Origin: Streptomyces sp. CHD11
GTDB lineage: Bacteria; Actinomycetota; Actinomycetes; Streptomycetales; Streptomycetaceae
Reading direction: 5' to 3'
DNA: 64,000 nucleotides
Assembly: GCF_018638295.1 (NCBI RefSeq)
Contig: NZ_JABTTS010000003.1
Location: 378,569 to 442,568 of the forward strand
A program made the translations under genes and the position numbers. Positions 6,833 to 15,769 of this stretch are shown here, piece by piece; the first letter of the stretch is position 1; every line of letters begins with the position of its first letter. The notes under the pieces are model-generated. The model saw nothing but the letters and a program-made list of their open reading frames with translations, was not told where the DNA came from and searched no databases.

Positions 6833-8479
6833 TCACGCCAGGGGTTCGGGCAGCCTGGCGTGGCGGGCCGGCGGGACGTCCGTCCCCGTGATGGAGAAGG
6901 AGTCCGAGGCGGCGCGTACGGGTTCGGCCGCCCAGCGCTGGTTCACCGTCCGGTCGCGTACCTTGACGACGATGTCGGCGTTCGCGTCAGGGGTCGCGGG
7001 GGTGAGGGCCAGCTGCTCGTCCCAGCGGGGCAGCAGCTCGCCCTGGAAGGTGAGGTCGTAACGCACGTCGTCACGGCGGACGTCGTCGGCGTCGGCACAG
7101 GTGCCCAGGACGACGACACCGGCGTCCTTGTGCGAGTCCAGGCACAGACCGGGGTCTGCCACGCTGCGCAGCAGTCCGTCGTCCTCGTAGGTCCACTGCT
7201 GGGTCCATTGCGAGGTGCACCCCGCCAGCCGGGTGCCCGAACCGTCCTGCGGCACGCCCCGGGTGTCGAGGCACAGACCGGAGGCTATGTCACGCAACCG
7301 TGTGCGCCCGGGCGCACCTGGCAGGCCGGCGGCTCCGGGCGGTGACGCGGACGGCACGGCCGCGCGGCCACCCGCCGCGCCGGTGGCGCCCGTCGGGTCG
7401 GCGCCGCCGCCGTCCGGCGTCGAGGACCCGGCGATGAGGACACTCACCAGCACTCCCGCGGAGACCGCCCCGAGGCCGGTGAGCAGGGTCCGGGTGGAGC
7501 GCACCGGGTCCGGGAGCGCGATGCCGGTGAGACGGTCGGGGACGGGTATCCGGGACAGCAGACGGTATCGGCCGCCGCCGGATCCCCCGTCACCGCCACC
7601 GCGCCGGCGGCGGGCCGAACGTCTGCCGCTCCCGGCGCCGGCGGACGCGCGCCCCGGACGGGAGTCGAGATAGCGCCGGGCGCCCCACCCGAGCACCGCC
7701 TCGGCGAGCAGCGCGCCCAACCCGTCCTCGAAGTGACCCAGTTGCTCAGCCGCGTTCCGGCAGTAGCGGCACTCCACCAGATGCTGCCGCACGTCCGGCA
7801 GCAGCGCACCGCCCCGGCGGATGGGGACGTCGAGGAGACGGTTGTAGAAGCCGCAGTCCTTGGTCGGTGCCAGTTCCTGATGGGCAAGGACAAGATGCTG
7901 ACGGAATTTGTCCCGTGCCTGTTCGAGTGCGCCCGACGCGATGTCCGGATCCATGCCCAGCAGACCGGCGGGTACGGAAATCGGCTCGGCCTCGACCTCG
8001 ACATGCCAGAGCAAACAGCGCGCGAGTGCGGGCAGGGACCGGAATGCCCGCTGAGCGAGTGAGCGGTTTTCCGGAGTCATGGTCGTCGCCGTGCGCATGC
8101 CACGTCCGCCGGCCGGCTTCTGCAGCTCCGGCAGAACCCCGGCTATTCGGTCGTCGGCGGCCCACTCCCGGACCGTGTCACGCACTCCGACCAGCAGTAC
8201 CGGCCGCAGCGCGACGGCTGATTCACCGGCGGCGACCCGGTCCAGGACGCGGTGCAGGGCGGCCGCGGTGACCATGCCGGCCGTCTGTCCCGACGAGGCG
8301 AGGCAGACGGCGGCGTAGTCCTGCATCGGCCGCCAGTGCCGAGCCGTCAGCAGTGCGACGGAGTGGGCGGCCTCGCCGGCCTGGCGGCCCCGCAACCGCG
8401 CGGCGAGGACCTCGTCGGATTCCCCGGGGTCCCCGCCCGGCGACGGACAGGGAGGTCGAGTGGGGTGGGGGGTGTGCAC
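6833..8479 (-). CDS. Sigma-factor-like/zinc-finger transmembrane protein with C-terminal ricin-type lectin domain
   Basis: The 548-residue product combines three parts. Residues about 20-200 resemble the region 2 and region 4 layout of ECF sigma factors, with RSLPALARCLLWHVEVEAE like the start of region 4. At about 225-245 a zf-HC2-like motif, H-x3-C-x2-C (HLVECRYC), is typical of anti-sigma factors. A single membrane helix (TLLTGLGAVSAGVLVSVLIA) follows a basic glycine-rich linker. The outer part, from about 420, is a ricin-type beta-trefoil with QW-like repeats (SQWTQQWTYEDDG, TVNQRWAA). So it looks like a membrane-tethered sigma-like protein with an external carbohydrate-binding sensor. 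GTG 8479 is chosen because GGAAGGA lies nine bases upstream; ATGs further upstream lack such a site. Sigma activity is unproven. Confidence 0.72.
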   Translation of the reverse strand: MHTPHPTRPPCPSPGGDPGESDEVLAARLRGRQAGEAAHSVALLTARHWRPMQDYAAVCLASSGQTAGMVTAAALHRVLDRVAAGESAVALRPVLLVGVRDTVREWAADDRIAGVLPELQKPAGGRGMRTATTMTPENRSLAQRAFRSLPALARCLLWHVEVEAEPISVPAGLLGMDPDIASGALEQARDKFRQHLVLAHQELAPTKDCGFYNRLLDVPIRRGGALLPDVRQHLVECRYCRNAAEQLGHFEDGLGALLAEAVLGWGARRYLDSRPGRASAGAGSGRRSARRRRGGGDGGSGGGRYRLLSRIPVPDRLTGIALPDPVRSTRTLLTGLGAVSAGVLVSVLIAGSSTPDGGGADPTGATGAAGGRAAVPSASPPGAAGLPGAPGRTRLRDIASGLCLDTRGVPQDGSGTRLAGCTSQWTQQWTYEDDGLLRSVADPGLCLDSHKDAGVVVLGTCADADDVRRDDVRYDLTFQGELLPRWDEQLALTPATPDANADIVVKVRDRTVNQRWAAEPVRAASDSFSITGTDVPPARHARLPEPLA

Positions 8480-8989
8480 TGAGATGGTTCCTTCCCACAG
8501 CGCATGTGACATTCGAGCGTTCCGACGCCAAAAAAGGGACTCCGATGTGTGCATACCTCTTCGGCGCGGCGCGGGGGGCACGAATTCACCGGCGGCGATT
8601 CGGATCCGGTTCATCAACTCGCGTGTGTCCCCGGCCTTTACCCCCTCGCGGGTGGCTCACTCTCGCACAACCGGCACGCGGCCAACAAGGCGGTCGGCCA
8701 AGCTGCGCCCATTGACAGAAAGTCAAAAGCCGAAGGGACCCGCGAATCTCGCCCCCGGCTTTCGACCTGGTGTTTTCCCGCGGTTCACCGCCGCGGCGAC
8801 ACAAGTGACGGCCGGCGCTCATCCGCGCACTCGCCGGTGGCGTTCCGCACCCCCGTGCGATGACCGCGCTTGCGCTGTGACCCCGCGCGCGCTCCCGGCG
8901 CACGCCGGAACGCGTTCCCCTGGTCACACCCCTTCCCGGAGGTCGGAGCGGGGTCGGCGGCTCTCCCCCGCGCGCGGTGCGCCGTGGTC
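8480..8989. other. 510-bp intergenic region upstream of the sigma/ricin gene
   Basis: No convincing gene is seen here. It must hold the promoter of the leftward sigma/ricin gene and the 3' end of the toxin-antitoxin transcript. The only clear structure is TTGAC (8712-8716) and GTCAA (8722-8726), a perfect inverted repeat around AGAAA that could be an operator or a -35-containing promoter element. Confidence 0.5.
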
Positions 8990-9367
8990 TCAGATCTGCC
9001 AGGAGCGCAGCCGGTCGGCCGCGGCGTAGACATCGGCGTCGCCGGAGATCAGGTCACGGGCGAGGTCCACCAGGGCCCCGTAGGGCGGGTCGATGCCGAC
9101 ACCGCTGACGAACATGTACGCCACGGCGGTGGAACAGGCGAAGCGGGCGTTGGCCGAGGGCAGCGGCCGGAGCACGGCCAGGGTGTGCAGCAGGGCGGCG
9201 GCCCGCCAGGCCGCGTCGGAGTTCACGCCCAGCCGGGGCGGGTCCACGCGATGACGGGCGACGGCCGCGACCAGGGCGGAGAAGTCGTTGACGACGGGCT
9301 GGTCCGGAAGGACCTCCTCGTGCCGCTGGAGAAGCCAGGGCACGTCGATGTGCAGCACGGGTGCCAT
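8990..9367 (-). CDS. Fic/Doc-family toxin of a toxin-antitoxin pair
   Basis: The 125-residue protein matches the short Streptomyces Fic/Doc toxins: it starts with HIDVPWLLQRHEEVLP and contains ALLHTLAVLRPLPSANARFA, where the Fic loop should be. Doc-type enzymes transfer phosphate or AMP to targets such as EF-Tu. The canonical HxFx(D/E)(G/A)NxR loop is altered to RPLPSANAR, with the catalytic histidine replaced by arginine, so classical Fic catalysis is doubtful. The start codon lies 3 bp after the antitoxin stop. The pair call is supported by gene order and size; activity is uncertain. Confidence 0.75.
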   Translation of the reverse strand: MAPVLHIDVPWLLQRHEEVLPDQPVVNDFSALVAAVARHRVDPPRLGVNSDAAWRAAALLHTLAVLRPLPSANARFACSTAVAYMFVSGVGIDPPYGALVDLARDLISGDADVYAAADRLRSWQI

Positions 9368-9370
9368 CGG

Positions 9371-9616
9371 TCAGGCGGCCCGTCCCTCGCCCTTGGCGGG
9401 AGGTTCGTCGTCCGGAAAGGCCGCGGCGAACTCGTCCTTGTGGGAGGCGAAGAACCGGCGGAAGGCTTCCGCACCCTCCTGGAGGGCGCGGTGGCGGGCT
9501 ATGTCCGCCGCGGCCGCCTCCCGCACGAGGGCCTTCATGGACGTACCGCGTTCCTTGGCGATCTGCCGCAGGTCCTCGAGTTCGCGGTCACTGAACTCCA
9601 CGTTGAGAGCTGGCAT
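9371..9616 (-). CDS. Antitoxin of the Fic/Doc pair (ribbon-helix-helix-like)
   Basis: An 81-residue protein sits immediately upstream of the toxin. MPALNVEFSDRELEDLRQIA followed by RGTSMKALVREAA has the short strand plus two helices of ribbon-helix-helix DNA-binding antitoxins. The charged C-terminal tail (FAAAFPDDEPPAKGEG) would be the flexible toxin-binding part. In such pairs the antitoxin represses its own operon and neutralises the toxin. Upstream, on the minus strand, TTGACC near 9666 could be the -35 element, but no good -10 partner is seen. Confidence 0.72.
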   Translation of the reverse strand: MPALNVEFSDRELEDLRQIAKERGTSMKALVREAAAADIARHRALQEGAEAFRRFFASHKDEFAAAFPDDEPPAKGEGRAA

Positions 9617-9778
9617 GCCATCACGGTACCGCGCAGGTACTCGATCGTAAATAGTCGCAGGTCAAGACATACGCACGGGGGTACCGCAGAACGTCAGCCC
9701 GATACCTGGCGGTGCGGATCCCCACGGCGGTCCCCGCGGGCCGGCGACCGGGCGGCCACCGGCCCGCGGGGACGGTCC

Positions 9779-12028
9779 TCAGCCCTGATCGGCCACGAAG
9801 GAGGCCATCCGGGTCAGTGCCGCGTTCCAGTTGATCGTGTGTTCGTTGGTCGACCAGGACTGGATGTCGTCGATGAAGCAGAACTGGCCGACGCAGCCCT
9901 GGAGTTTCGACTGGGCGAAGGGGTCCTGGATGCTGGAGTTCGGTCCGCCGGAGAGCGTGCCGGCCGGCGGGTTGGGGGAAGCCGGGTCGAGCTGACGGGC
10001 GTACCAGCGGCTGTGCTGGTTCTGCGCGTGCACCTCGCCGTAGCCGGTGACGTAGGAGATGTTCAGGGCGTTGCGGCCCAGGATGTAGTCCATGCTCTGC
10101 AGCGCGCCGTCGCGGTACTTCGCGGCGCCGGTGAGGTCGTAGGCGGTGGCGAGGACGACCGCGTTGTTGAGCACCTGGTGGCCGGACCCCCAGTCGTAGA
10201 CGTTGCCGGGCGGCGCGTAGGGCATGCCGTACGGGTGGGCCTTCAGGGTGGCCAGGTAACGGTCGGCGCCCTGGATCACGGAGCGGCGGACCTTGTGCCT
10301 GTCCTTGCCGGGCAGCCGGTTCGGCACGGTCGCGAGGTCGAGCCGGCCGGCCGCGGCGGTGCGCGCCCAGTCGAAGCCGGTCGGGCCGAAGATGTCGGCG
10401 GTGTGCACCGGGGAGTTCAGCACGTACTCCCTGAACTGCCGCTCCCCCGTGGTGATGTAGAGCTCGGCGGCCGCCCAGTAGAACTCGTCGGACACGGTGT
10501 CGTCGGGATAGGCGCCGCCGCCGATGCCGTCGTCCGGGTCGGCGAGCAGGTCCGGGTGGGCGAGGGCCGCCGTCCATGCCTTGCGCGCGGCCGCCAGCGT
10601 CGTGGCCGCGAACTCCTTGTCGTAGGAGCGGTACAGCCGTGCCGCCTGGGCGGCCGTGGCCGCGAGGTTCAGGGTGGCGGCGGTGGTCGGCGGGTGCAGT
10701 TCCCGCTTCTGCGGATCGTCGCTGGGCAGCAGCGGCAGCCCGGTCCACTGCTCGTCGTGGATCTTGTGGTGGGCCATGCCGGCCAGCGGCTCACCCTCGG
10801 GGACCTGCATCTTCAGCAGGAACTCCAGTTCCCAGCGGGCCTCGTCGAGGATGTCCGGGACCTTGTTGCCGCTCTCCGGGATGTTCAGGGTGCCGTCGCC
10901 GAGCCGGTGCGCCTCGCCGGTGCGGGCGTGCCGGGCGCGTTCGTAGGTGCTGAGCACCTCCCACGTGCTGATGCCGCCGTTCACGACGTACTTGCCGTGG
11001 TCGCCGGCGTCGTACCAGCCGCCGGTGACGTCGAGCGTGTAGTCGCACTCGCCCGGCCGGCAGGGCACCTCGCCGTCGCCCTGGTTGGGCGCCACGCCGA
11101 CGTGTCCGGCCGGGCGGCCGTAGCCGGGACGCAGATCGTCGCGGATCGGGGTGCCGCTGCGCTGGGTGTAGTAGCACTTCGCGGAGTCCAGCCGTAGCCG
11201 CTCGTACGCGCGTCCGTCGATGTCGAAGGGCCTGCTGGTCTCGCCGTCCGCGGTCAGGGTGTAGCCGGTGCCGCGTCCCCGGTAGGAGCCGAAGTCGAGG
11301 GAGTGGACGTTCTGTCCGGACGAGCCGTCCACGCCCCGCGGGACGGTCCAGCCCTTGCGGACCACCCGGCCGTCGTCGTCCCTGAGCTTCCAGGGCAGGC
11401 GCTCGACCGCGTCGGTGACCAGGGTGGCGTTCTTCGGCCCCGAGGGCAGGTAGGCGACCTGGTTGACCCGGACGCGGGGGCCCGTGTCGGGCTCGTACGG
11501 CTCGGGGGCGACCCCGCCGAGCAGGGAGACGTCGTCCACGCAGAAGCGCCAGGGGTCCGCGCTGCCGCCGAGCTGGAAGCCGACCTGCCCCGTGCTGGTG
11601 TCGACGGGGGAGGTGAAGGTGTACGCGTAGGTGTCCCCGGAGACGCTGAGCTGCGGTGACACCTCGTAGTAGGTGTCGTACGGCTCCACCTGGAGGCCGA
11701 CGACGGCCCGCACGACATGCCCGGCGGGTGAGCCGTCCGCGCTGAAGGAGAAGCGGTACGACTCTCCCTCGACCAGGGTGAGGTCGTTCTGTCCGACGAC
11801 CGCGTCCCAGCGGTTGGCGGTGCCACCGGGGACATCGGCGCACAGTCGGCCTTCCGACGTACCCGCGGTGACGTCGGCCGACGCCCACCAGGAGTCGGTG
11901 CCGGCGTCGAAGGTCCCATTGCGCACCTGTTCGACCTCGTCGGCCCCGGCCGGCGGGGCGGGCATGGCGGTGAGGGCGGTCGCCAGCAGACCGGTCAGGG
12001 ACAGCAGTGCGGTTCTGCGTCTGTTCAC
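9779..12028 (-). CDS. Secreted GH9 endoglucanase with N-terminal CBM4/9 and Ig-like domains
   Basis: The 749-residue precursor is a modular cellulase. A Sec signal peptide (residues 1 to about 30, ending PAGADE) is followed by a CBM4/9-type module beginning [18 protein letters not shown] CelD-type Ig-like domain starts near [14 protein letters not shown]. The GH9 catalytic domain carries [15 protein letters not shown] with the catalytic aspartates, and [15 protein letters not shown] near the C-terminus with the acid glutamate. The enzyme cleaves beta-1,4-glucan outside the cell. GTG 12028 follows GAGGAG by seven bases. A perfect CebR operator lies 33 bp upstream, predicting induction by cello-oligosaccharides. 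No partner cellulase gene is adjacent. Confidence 0.93.
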   Translation of the reverse strand: MNRRRTALLSLTGLLATALTAMPAPPAGADEVEQVRNGTFDAGTDSWWASADVTAGTSEGRLCADVPGGTANRWDAVVGQNDLTLVEGESYRFSFSADGSPAGHVVRAVVGLQVEPYDTYYEVSPQLSVSGDTYAYTFTSPVDTSTGQVGFQLGGSADPWRFCVDDVSLLGGVAPEPYEPDTGPRVRVNQVAYLPSGPKNATLVTDAVERLPWKLRDDDGRVVRKGWTVPRGVDGSSGQNVHSLDFGSYRGRGTGYTLTADGETSRPFDIDGRAYERLRLDSAKCYYTQRSGTPIRDDLRPGYGRPAGHVGVAPNQGDGEVPCRPGECDYTLDVTGGWYDAGDHGKYVVNGGISTWEVLSTYERARHARTGEAHRLGDGTLNIPESGNKVPDILDEARWELEFLLKMQVPEGEPLAGMAHHKIHDEQWTGLPLLPSDDPQKRELHPPTTAATLNLAATAAQAARLYRSYDKEFAATTLAAARKAWTAALAHPDLLADPDDGIGGGAYPDDTVSDEFYWAAAELYITTGERQFREYVLNSPVHTADIFGPTGFDWARTAAAGRLDLATVPNRLPGKDRHKVRRSVIQGADRYLATLKAHPYGMPYAPPGNVYDWGSGHQVLNNAVVLATAYDLTGAAKYRDGALQSMDYILGRNALNISYVTGYGEVHAQNQHSRWYARQLDPASPNPPAGTLSGGPNSSIQDPFAQSKLQGCVGQFCFIDDIQSWSTNEHTINWNAALTRMASFVADQG

Positions 12029-12060
12029 GTCTGGGCTCCTCTGGGGAGGTGCGGGTGTCA

Positions 12061-12074
12061 TGGGAGCGCTCCCA
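12061..12074. promoter_or_regulatory. CebR box
   Basis: TGGGAGCGCTCCCA is a perfect 14-bp palindrome identical to the consensus of CebR, the LacI-family repressor of cellulose/cellobiose use in Streptomyces. It lies upstream of the GH9 cellulase start and about 175 bp upstream of the divergent SpoIIE gene. Confidence 0.88.
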
Positions 12075-12248
12075 TGTCCGTACGCGGACCATGGTTGTGG
12101 CAGGGGTGACGGTCCGTCAACGGTCGGGACAGGACCGGTGACGGCCGCCCCCCGGGGTCGTTCGCGTTCGCGTGGCGCTCCGACGCACTAGTCTGGGACT
12201 CTGGCGGTACACCGGTTCACGGTGAGTGTGCGCGATGGAGTGGCGACG

Positions 12249-14627
12249 ATGAGGCCGGACGACCCGTTCGACGATGCCGTGGCGGCCAGGGCCGTCATCG
12301 CCCCCGACGGCACCCTCACGCGGTGGAGCGAAGGCGCGCGTCTGCTGCTGGGGCACACCGCCGAGGAAGTCGTCGGGCGCCCGGCCGCCGGCCTGCTGGC
12401 CCGCGGTGGCCCGCCCCGGCTCCCGGCCGACCGCTGGAGCGGCACCCTCGCGCTGCGGCGCCGCGACGGCGGCACCGTGACCGTGTGGGTGCTCGCCCAT
12501 CACCGGCAGCCGGACAGCGGTGGCCCCGGGGAGTGGCTCGCCGTCACCCCGCTGGAGGTCCCGGCTCACGACCTGCCGGACGATCCACTGGTCAGGGCCG
12601 CCGCGTTCCAGTCGCCCTGCGCCACGATGGTCTTCGACGAGGCGCTGCGGCTGCACGGGGTCAACGACGCCATGGCACACCTCCTCGAACTGCCGGCCGA
12701 CCAGCTGCGCGGGCTGCGGCCCACCGACGTCGGCGGCCGGCCGCAGCACAGTGAGCTCGAGCGGCATCTGGACCAGGTGCTGCGCACCGGCCGGCCGTAC
12801 GAGATGCAGACGTACATGAAGGCCACCGGCGAGAGCCGCGCGCACGCCTGGCTGGCCCGGCTCGCGCCGCTCACCGACCGGGCGCGCCGGGTGCGGGGCG
12901 TGTGCGTGACGGCCCACGACTTCACCGAGCAGTTCCGGGCGCGGGAGCGGCTGCAACTGGTCAACGAGGCCAGCAGCCGCATCGGCACCACCCTCGATGT
13001 CACCCGTACGGCGCAGGAGCTGGCGGAGGTCTGCGTGCCCTCGCTGGCCGACCTCGTCAGCGTGGACCTGCTGGAGCCCGACGAGCCCGGCGGTGAGCCC
13101 GTCGGCCCGCTCACCGTGCCGGTCTCGCTGCGCCGGGTCGCCCACCAGTCCCTCACCCCGGGCAGCCCGGAGACCATCGCCGACGTGGGTGAGGTGGTCG
13201 TCTACCCGGCCACCGCGCCCCACGCCGACTCGCTGATCGCGGGCCACAGCGTCATGGCCTCCGTCGCCACCGGCGACCTCGACCCCTGGCTCGACATGGA
13301 CCAGGCACGGGCCCGGCAGATCCGCGAGCACGGCGTGCACTCGATGCTTGCCGTCCCGCTCCAGGCACGCGGCATCACGCTCGGCGTCGCCGCCTTCACC
13401 CGCTTCAGCCGGCCCGAGGCGTTCACCTACGACGACGTACTGCTCGCCGAGGAGGTCACGGCGCGCGCCGCCGTCTGCATCGACAACGCCCGCCGCTATT
13501 CCCGCGAGCGTGAGACCACCCTGGCGCTCCAGCGCAGCCTGCTCCCCCGCTCCCTGCCGCGCACCGCCGCCGTGGAGGCGGCCACCCGCTATCTGCCGGC
13601 CGCCCGCACCGGAGTGGGCGGCGACTGGTTCGACGTGATCCCGCTGTCCGGGATGCGGGTGGCCATGGTGATCGGGGACGTGGCGGGTCACGGCATCCAG
13701 GCGTCCGCGACCATGGGCCGGCTGCGCACCGCGGTACGCACGCTCGCCGACATCGACCTGGCCCCCGACGAACTGCTCACCCACCTCGACGACCTGGTCC
13801 ACCATCTGTCCCAGGAGGCGGGCGGCGACCCGGGTCACAGCGAGGTCGGCGCCACCTGTCTGTACGCGGTGTACGACCCGGTGTCCCGCCGCTGCACCCT
13901 GGCACGGGCCGGGCACCCCGCGCCGGTGCTGATCCCGCCGGGCGGCGCGGCCCACCACCTCGACCTGCCCACCGGCCCGCCGCTGGGCGTGGGCGGACTG
14001 CCCTTCGAGTCGGCGGAACTGGAGCTGCCGGACGAGGCGGTGCTGGCGTTCTACACCGACGGACTGGTCGAGTACCGCGGGCGGGACACCGAGGCCGGGT
14101 ACGCGCTGCTGCGTGAGGCGCTGTCCGACGCCTCCGGCCCGCTCGACGAGACCTGCGACCGGGTGCTGCAGTCCGTGCTCTCGCCGGGCGTCCCGAGTGA
14201 CGACGTGGCCCTGCTGCTGACCCGGACGCACAGTCTGCCGTCCGCGCAGGTGGCCACGTGGGACATCCCCGCCGATCCGGCGCTGGTCGCCCCCGTCCGC
14301 AAGCAGGCCGTCGACCAGCTTGCCGCCTGGGCGCTGACCGAGGCCTCGTTCACCGCGGAGCTGGTGGTGAGCGAGCTGGTCACCAACGCCATACGGTACG
14401 GGGCCCCGCCCATCCGGCTCCGGCTGATCCACGACGCCTCCACGCTCATCTGCGAGGTGTCCGACACCAGCCACACGGCTCCGCATCTGCGCCGGGCCAA
14501 GACCTGGGACGAGGGCGGCCGTGGGCTGCTGCTGGTCGCCCAGCTCACCCAGCGCTGGGGCAGCAGACACACGGCCGACGGCAAGACCATCTGGTCGGAA
14601 CTCTCCCTGACGGACGGGGAGATGTGA
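12249..14627 (+). CDS. PAS/GAF/SpoIIE protein phosphatase with C-terminal anti-sigma kinase-like domain
   Basis: The 792-residue protein is a multi-domain serine/threonine phosphatase of the partner-switching type. Two PAS-like domains occupy roughly residues 10-230 (VIAPDGTLTRWSEGA; then CATMVFDEALRLHGVND). A GAF domain follows (about 235-430), then the PP2C-like SpoIIE domain with metal-binding motifs GGDWFDVIPLSG and GDVAGHG, and finally an HATPase_c domain of the RsbW type (SELVTNAIRYG, GGRGLLLV). Such proteins dephosphorylate anti-anti-sigma factors, and the last domain may phosphorylate them. ATG 12249 has GGAG nearby; GTG 12240 and 12222 are alternatives. The STAS protein at 24865 is a possible partner on family grounds only. 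Confidence 0.88.
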   Translation: MRPDDPFDDAVAARAVIAPDGTLTRWSEGARLLLGHTAEEVVGRPAAGLLARGGPPRLPADRWSGTLALRRRDGGTVTVWVLAHHRQPDSGGPGEWLAVTPLEVPAHDLPDDPLVRAAAFQSPCATMVFDEALRLHGVNDAMAHLLELPADQLRGLRPTDVGGRPQHSELERHLDQVLRTGRPYEMQTYMKATGESRAHAWLARLAPLTDRARRVRGVCVTAHDFTEQFRARERLQLVNEASSRIGTTLDVTRTAQELAEVCVPSLADLVSVDLLEPDEPGGEPVGPLTVPVSLRRVAHQSLTPGSPETIADVGEVVVYPATAPHADSLIAGHSVMASVATGDLDPWLDMDQARARQIREHGVHSMLAVPLQARGITLGVAAFTRFSRPEAFTYDDVLLAEEVTARAAVCIDNARRYSRERETTLALQRSLLPRSLPRTAAVEAATRYLPAARTGVGGDWFDVIPLSGMRVAMVIGDVAGHGIQASATMGRLRTAVRTLADIDLAPDELLTHLDDLVHHLSQEAGGDPGHSEVGATCLYAVYDPVSRRCTLARAGHPAPVLIPPGGAAHHLDLPTGPPLGVGGLPFESAELELPDEAVLAFYTDGLVEYRGRDTEAGYALLREALSDASGPLDETCDRVLQSVLSPGVPSDDVALLLTRTHSLPSAQVATWDIPADPALVAPVRKQAVDQLAAWALTEASFTAELVVSELVTNAIRYGAPPIRLRLIHDASTLICEVSDTSHTAPHLRRAKTWDEGGRGLLLVAQLTQRWGSRHTADGKTIWSELSLTDGEM

Positions 14628-14773
14628 GCCTGGCGGCCGGCCCGGTCGCGGCGCCGGCCGGGCCCGCCGCCGGGCCCCCGCCTCCTCCCGCGTGCCGGTG
14701 AGGGCTGCGGCCGCGAGGGGCCCGGGAACCCGCTGACGAGCACGCGCGCCGGCCGCCGGTAGGGTCGGCCGGT

Positions 14774-15109
14774 ATGACCGTCGCCCGATCCGCCGCCCTG
14801 TTCATCGTCGCCGCCCTCTTCGAGATCGGCGGCGCCTGGCTGGTCTGGCAGGGCATCCGCGAGCACAAGGGCTGGATCTGGATCGGCGCCGGCGTCATCG
14901 CGCTGGGCCTGTACGGGGTGGTGGCCACCTTCCAGTCCGACGACAACTTCGGACGCATCCTCGCCGCGTACGGCGGGATCTTCGTGGCCGGGTCGATCGC
15001 CTGGGGCATGGTCGCCGACGGCTACCGCCCCGACCGCTACGACGTCGCCGGAGCCCTGGTGTGCCTCGCGGGCATGGCGTTGATCATGTACGCGCCCCGC
15101 GGCCACTGA
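14774..15109 (+). CDS. UPF0060 (YnfA-like) small membrane protein
   Basis: A 111-residue integral membrane protein with four predicted helices, matching the usual length of the YnfA family. The motifs [38 protein letters not shown] and [16 protein letters not shown] are characteristic. The family belongs to the drug/metabolite transporter superfamily and resembles small multidrug transporters in topology; its substrate is not established. It appears monocistronic, 146 bp after the SpoIIE gene. Confidence 0.88.
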   Translation: MTVARSAALFIVAALFEIGGAWLVWQGIREHKGWIWIGAGVIALGLYGVVATFQSDDNFGRILAAYGGIFVAGSIAWGMVADGYRPDRYDVAGALVCLAGMALIMYAPRGH

Positions 15110-15194
15110 CCAGCGGGCCGGCGGGGCGCCCGCGGCGGGCACGGGAGACGCCGCGTCGCGGGATGTCCCGGCAGCGCGCCGCGGACACCGGCTG

Positions 15195-15225
15195 TTGACC
15201 CTCACGTGGCGTCAGGCTCCATAGT
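15195..15225 (+). promoter_or_regulatory. MerR-type promoter with 19-bp spacer
   Basis: TTGACC (15195-15200) and CATAGT (15220-15225) are separated by 19 bp, the over-long spacing remodelled by MerR-family activators. The spacer holds an imperfect dyad, CCTCACGT...CGTCAGG. The predicted transcription start is within a base or two of the GTG at 15233, so the message is probably leaderless and the gene autoregulated. Confidence 0.6.
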
Positions 15226-15232
15226 CTCCGCT

Positions 15233-15769
15233 GTGGAGAATCACTGGACCGTGGGACGCGTGGCCGGCCTGGCCGGCGTGAGCGTCCGCACGCTGCATCA
15301 CTATGACGAGATCGGGCTGGTCCGGCCGTCGGCGCGGACCCCGGCCGGGTACCGGGCCTATTCGGCGGGCGACGTGGAACGGCTGCGGGAGGTGCTGGCC
15401 TACCGGCGGCTGGGCTTCGGGCTGCGGGAGGTCGGAGAGCTGGTCGGCGACCCGTCCACCGACGCGGTAGCGCACCTGCGCAGGCTGCGCGGTCTGCTGC
15501 TGGCGCGGCGCGATCGCGCCGAGCCGGTGCCCGTCCCGTGGGACTGCGCCGACGGCCTGTTCGAGGCGTACTGGCGCCGTCCGGAAGCATATCTCCAGGA
15601 TCATGTGCGCCGGGCGGTGTCGGTGTGGACGCGGGTCGGGCCGCAGGCCGAACAGCGGGCGGTTCGCCGCCTCGGGGACGACCTCGGCTCCGGCCGATGG
15701 GCCGAGCGCAACAGCGACCTCGCCGGCCTCGACGCGGCAGACCTCGGACTCCGCCTGCTCGTGGCCTGA
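15233..15769 (+). CDS. MerR-family regulator fused in frame to a methyltransferase-like C-terminal fragment
   Basis: The 178-residue product begins as an ordinary MerR regulator: WTVGRVAGLAGVSVRTLHHY, GLVRPSARTPAGYRAYS and LREVLAYRRLGFGLREV cover the winged HTH and the start of the dimer helix. After LRGLLLARRDR (about residue 90) the sequence changes. The tail, with DCADGLFEAYWRRPEAYL and LDAADLGLRLLVA, resembles the C-terminus of SAM-dependent methyltransferases of the 'DGF.EAYWRRPEAYLD' type, not a MerR effector domain. The simplest reading is a deletion that joined two neighbouring genes in frame. GTG 15233 is used because the promoter covers the GTG at 15206. Whether the fusion works is unknown. 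Confidence 0.65.
   Translation: MENHWTVGRVAGLAGVSVRTLHHYDEIGLVRPSARTPAGYRAYSAGDVERLREVLAYRRLGFGLREVGELVGDPSTDAVAHLRRLRGLLLARRDRAEPVPVPWDCADGLFEAYWRRPEAYLQDHVRRAVSVWTRVGPQAEQRAVRRLGDDLGSGRWAERNSDLAGLDAADLGLRLLVA

Noticed and set aside
15206..15232. GTG 15206 as the MerR start
   Set aside because: It lies inside the MerR-type promoter spacer, so it would not be transcribed; GTG 15233 fits the predicted transcript start.
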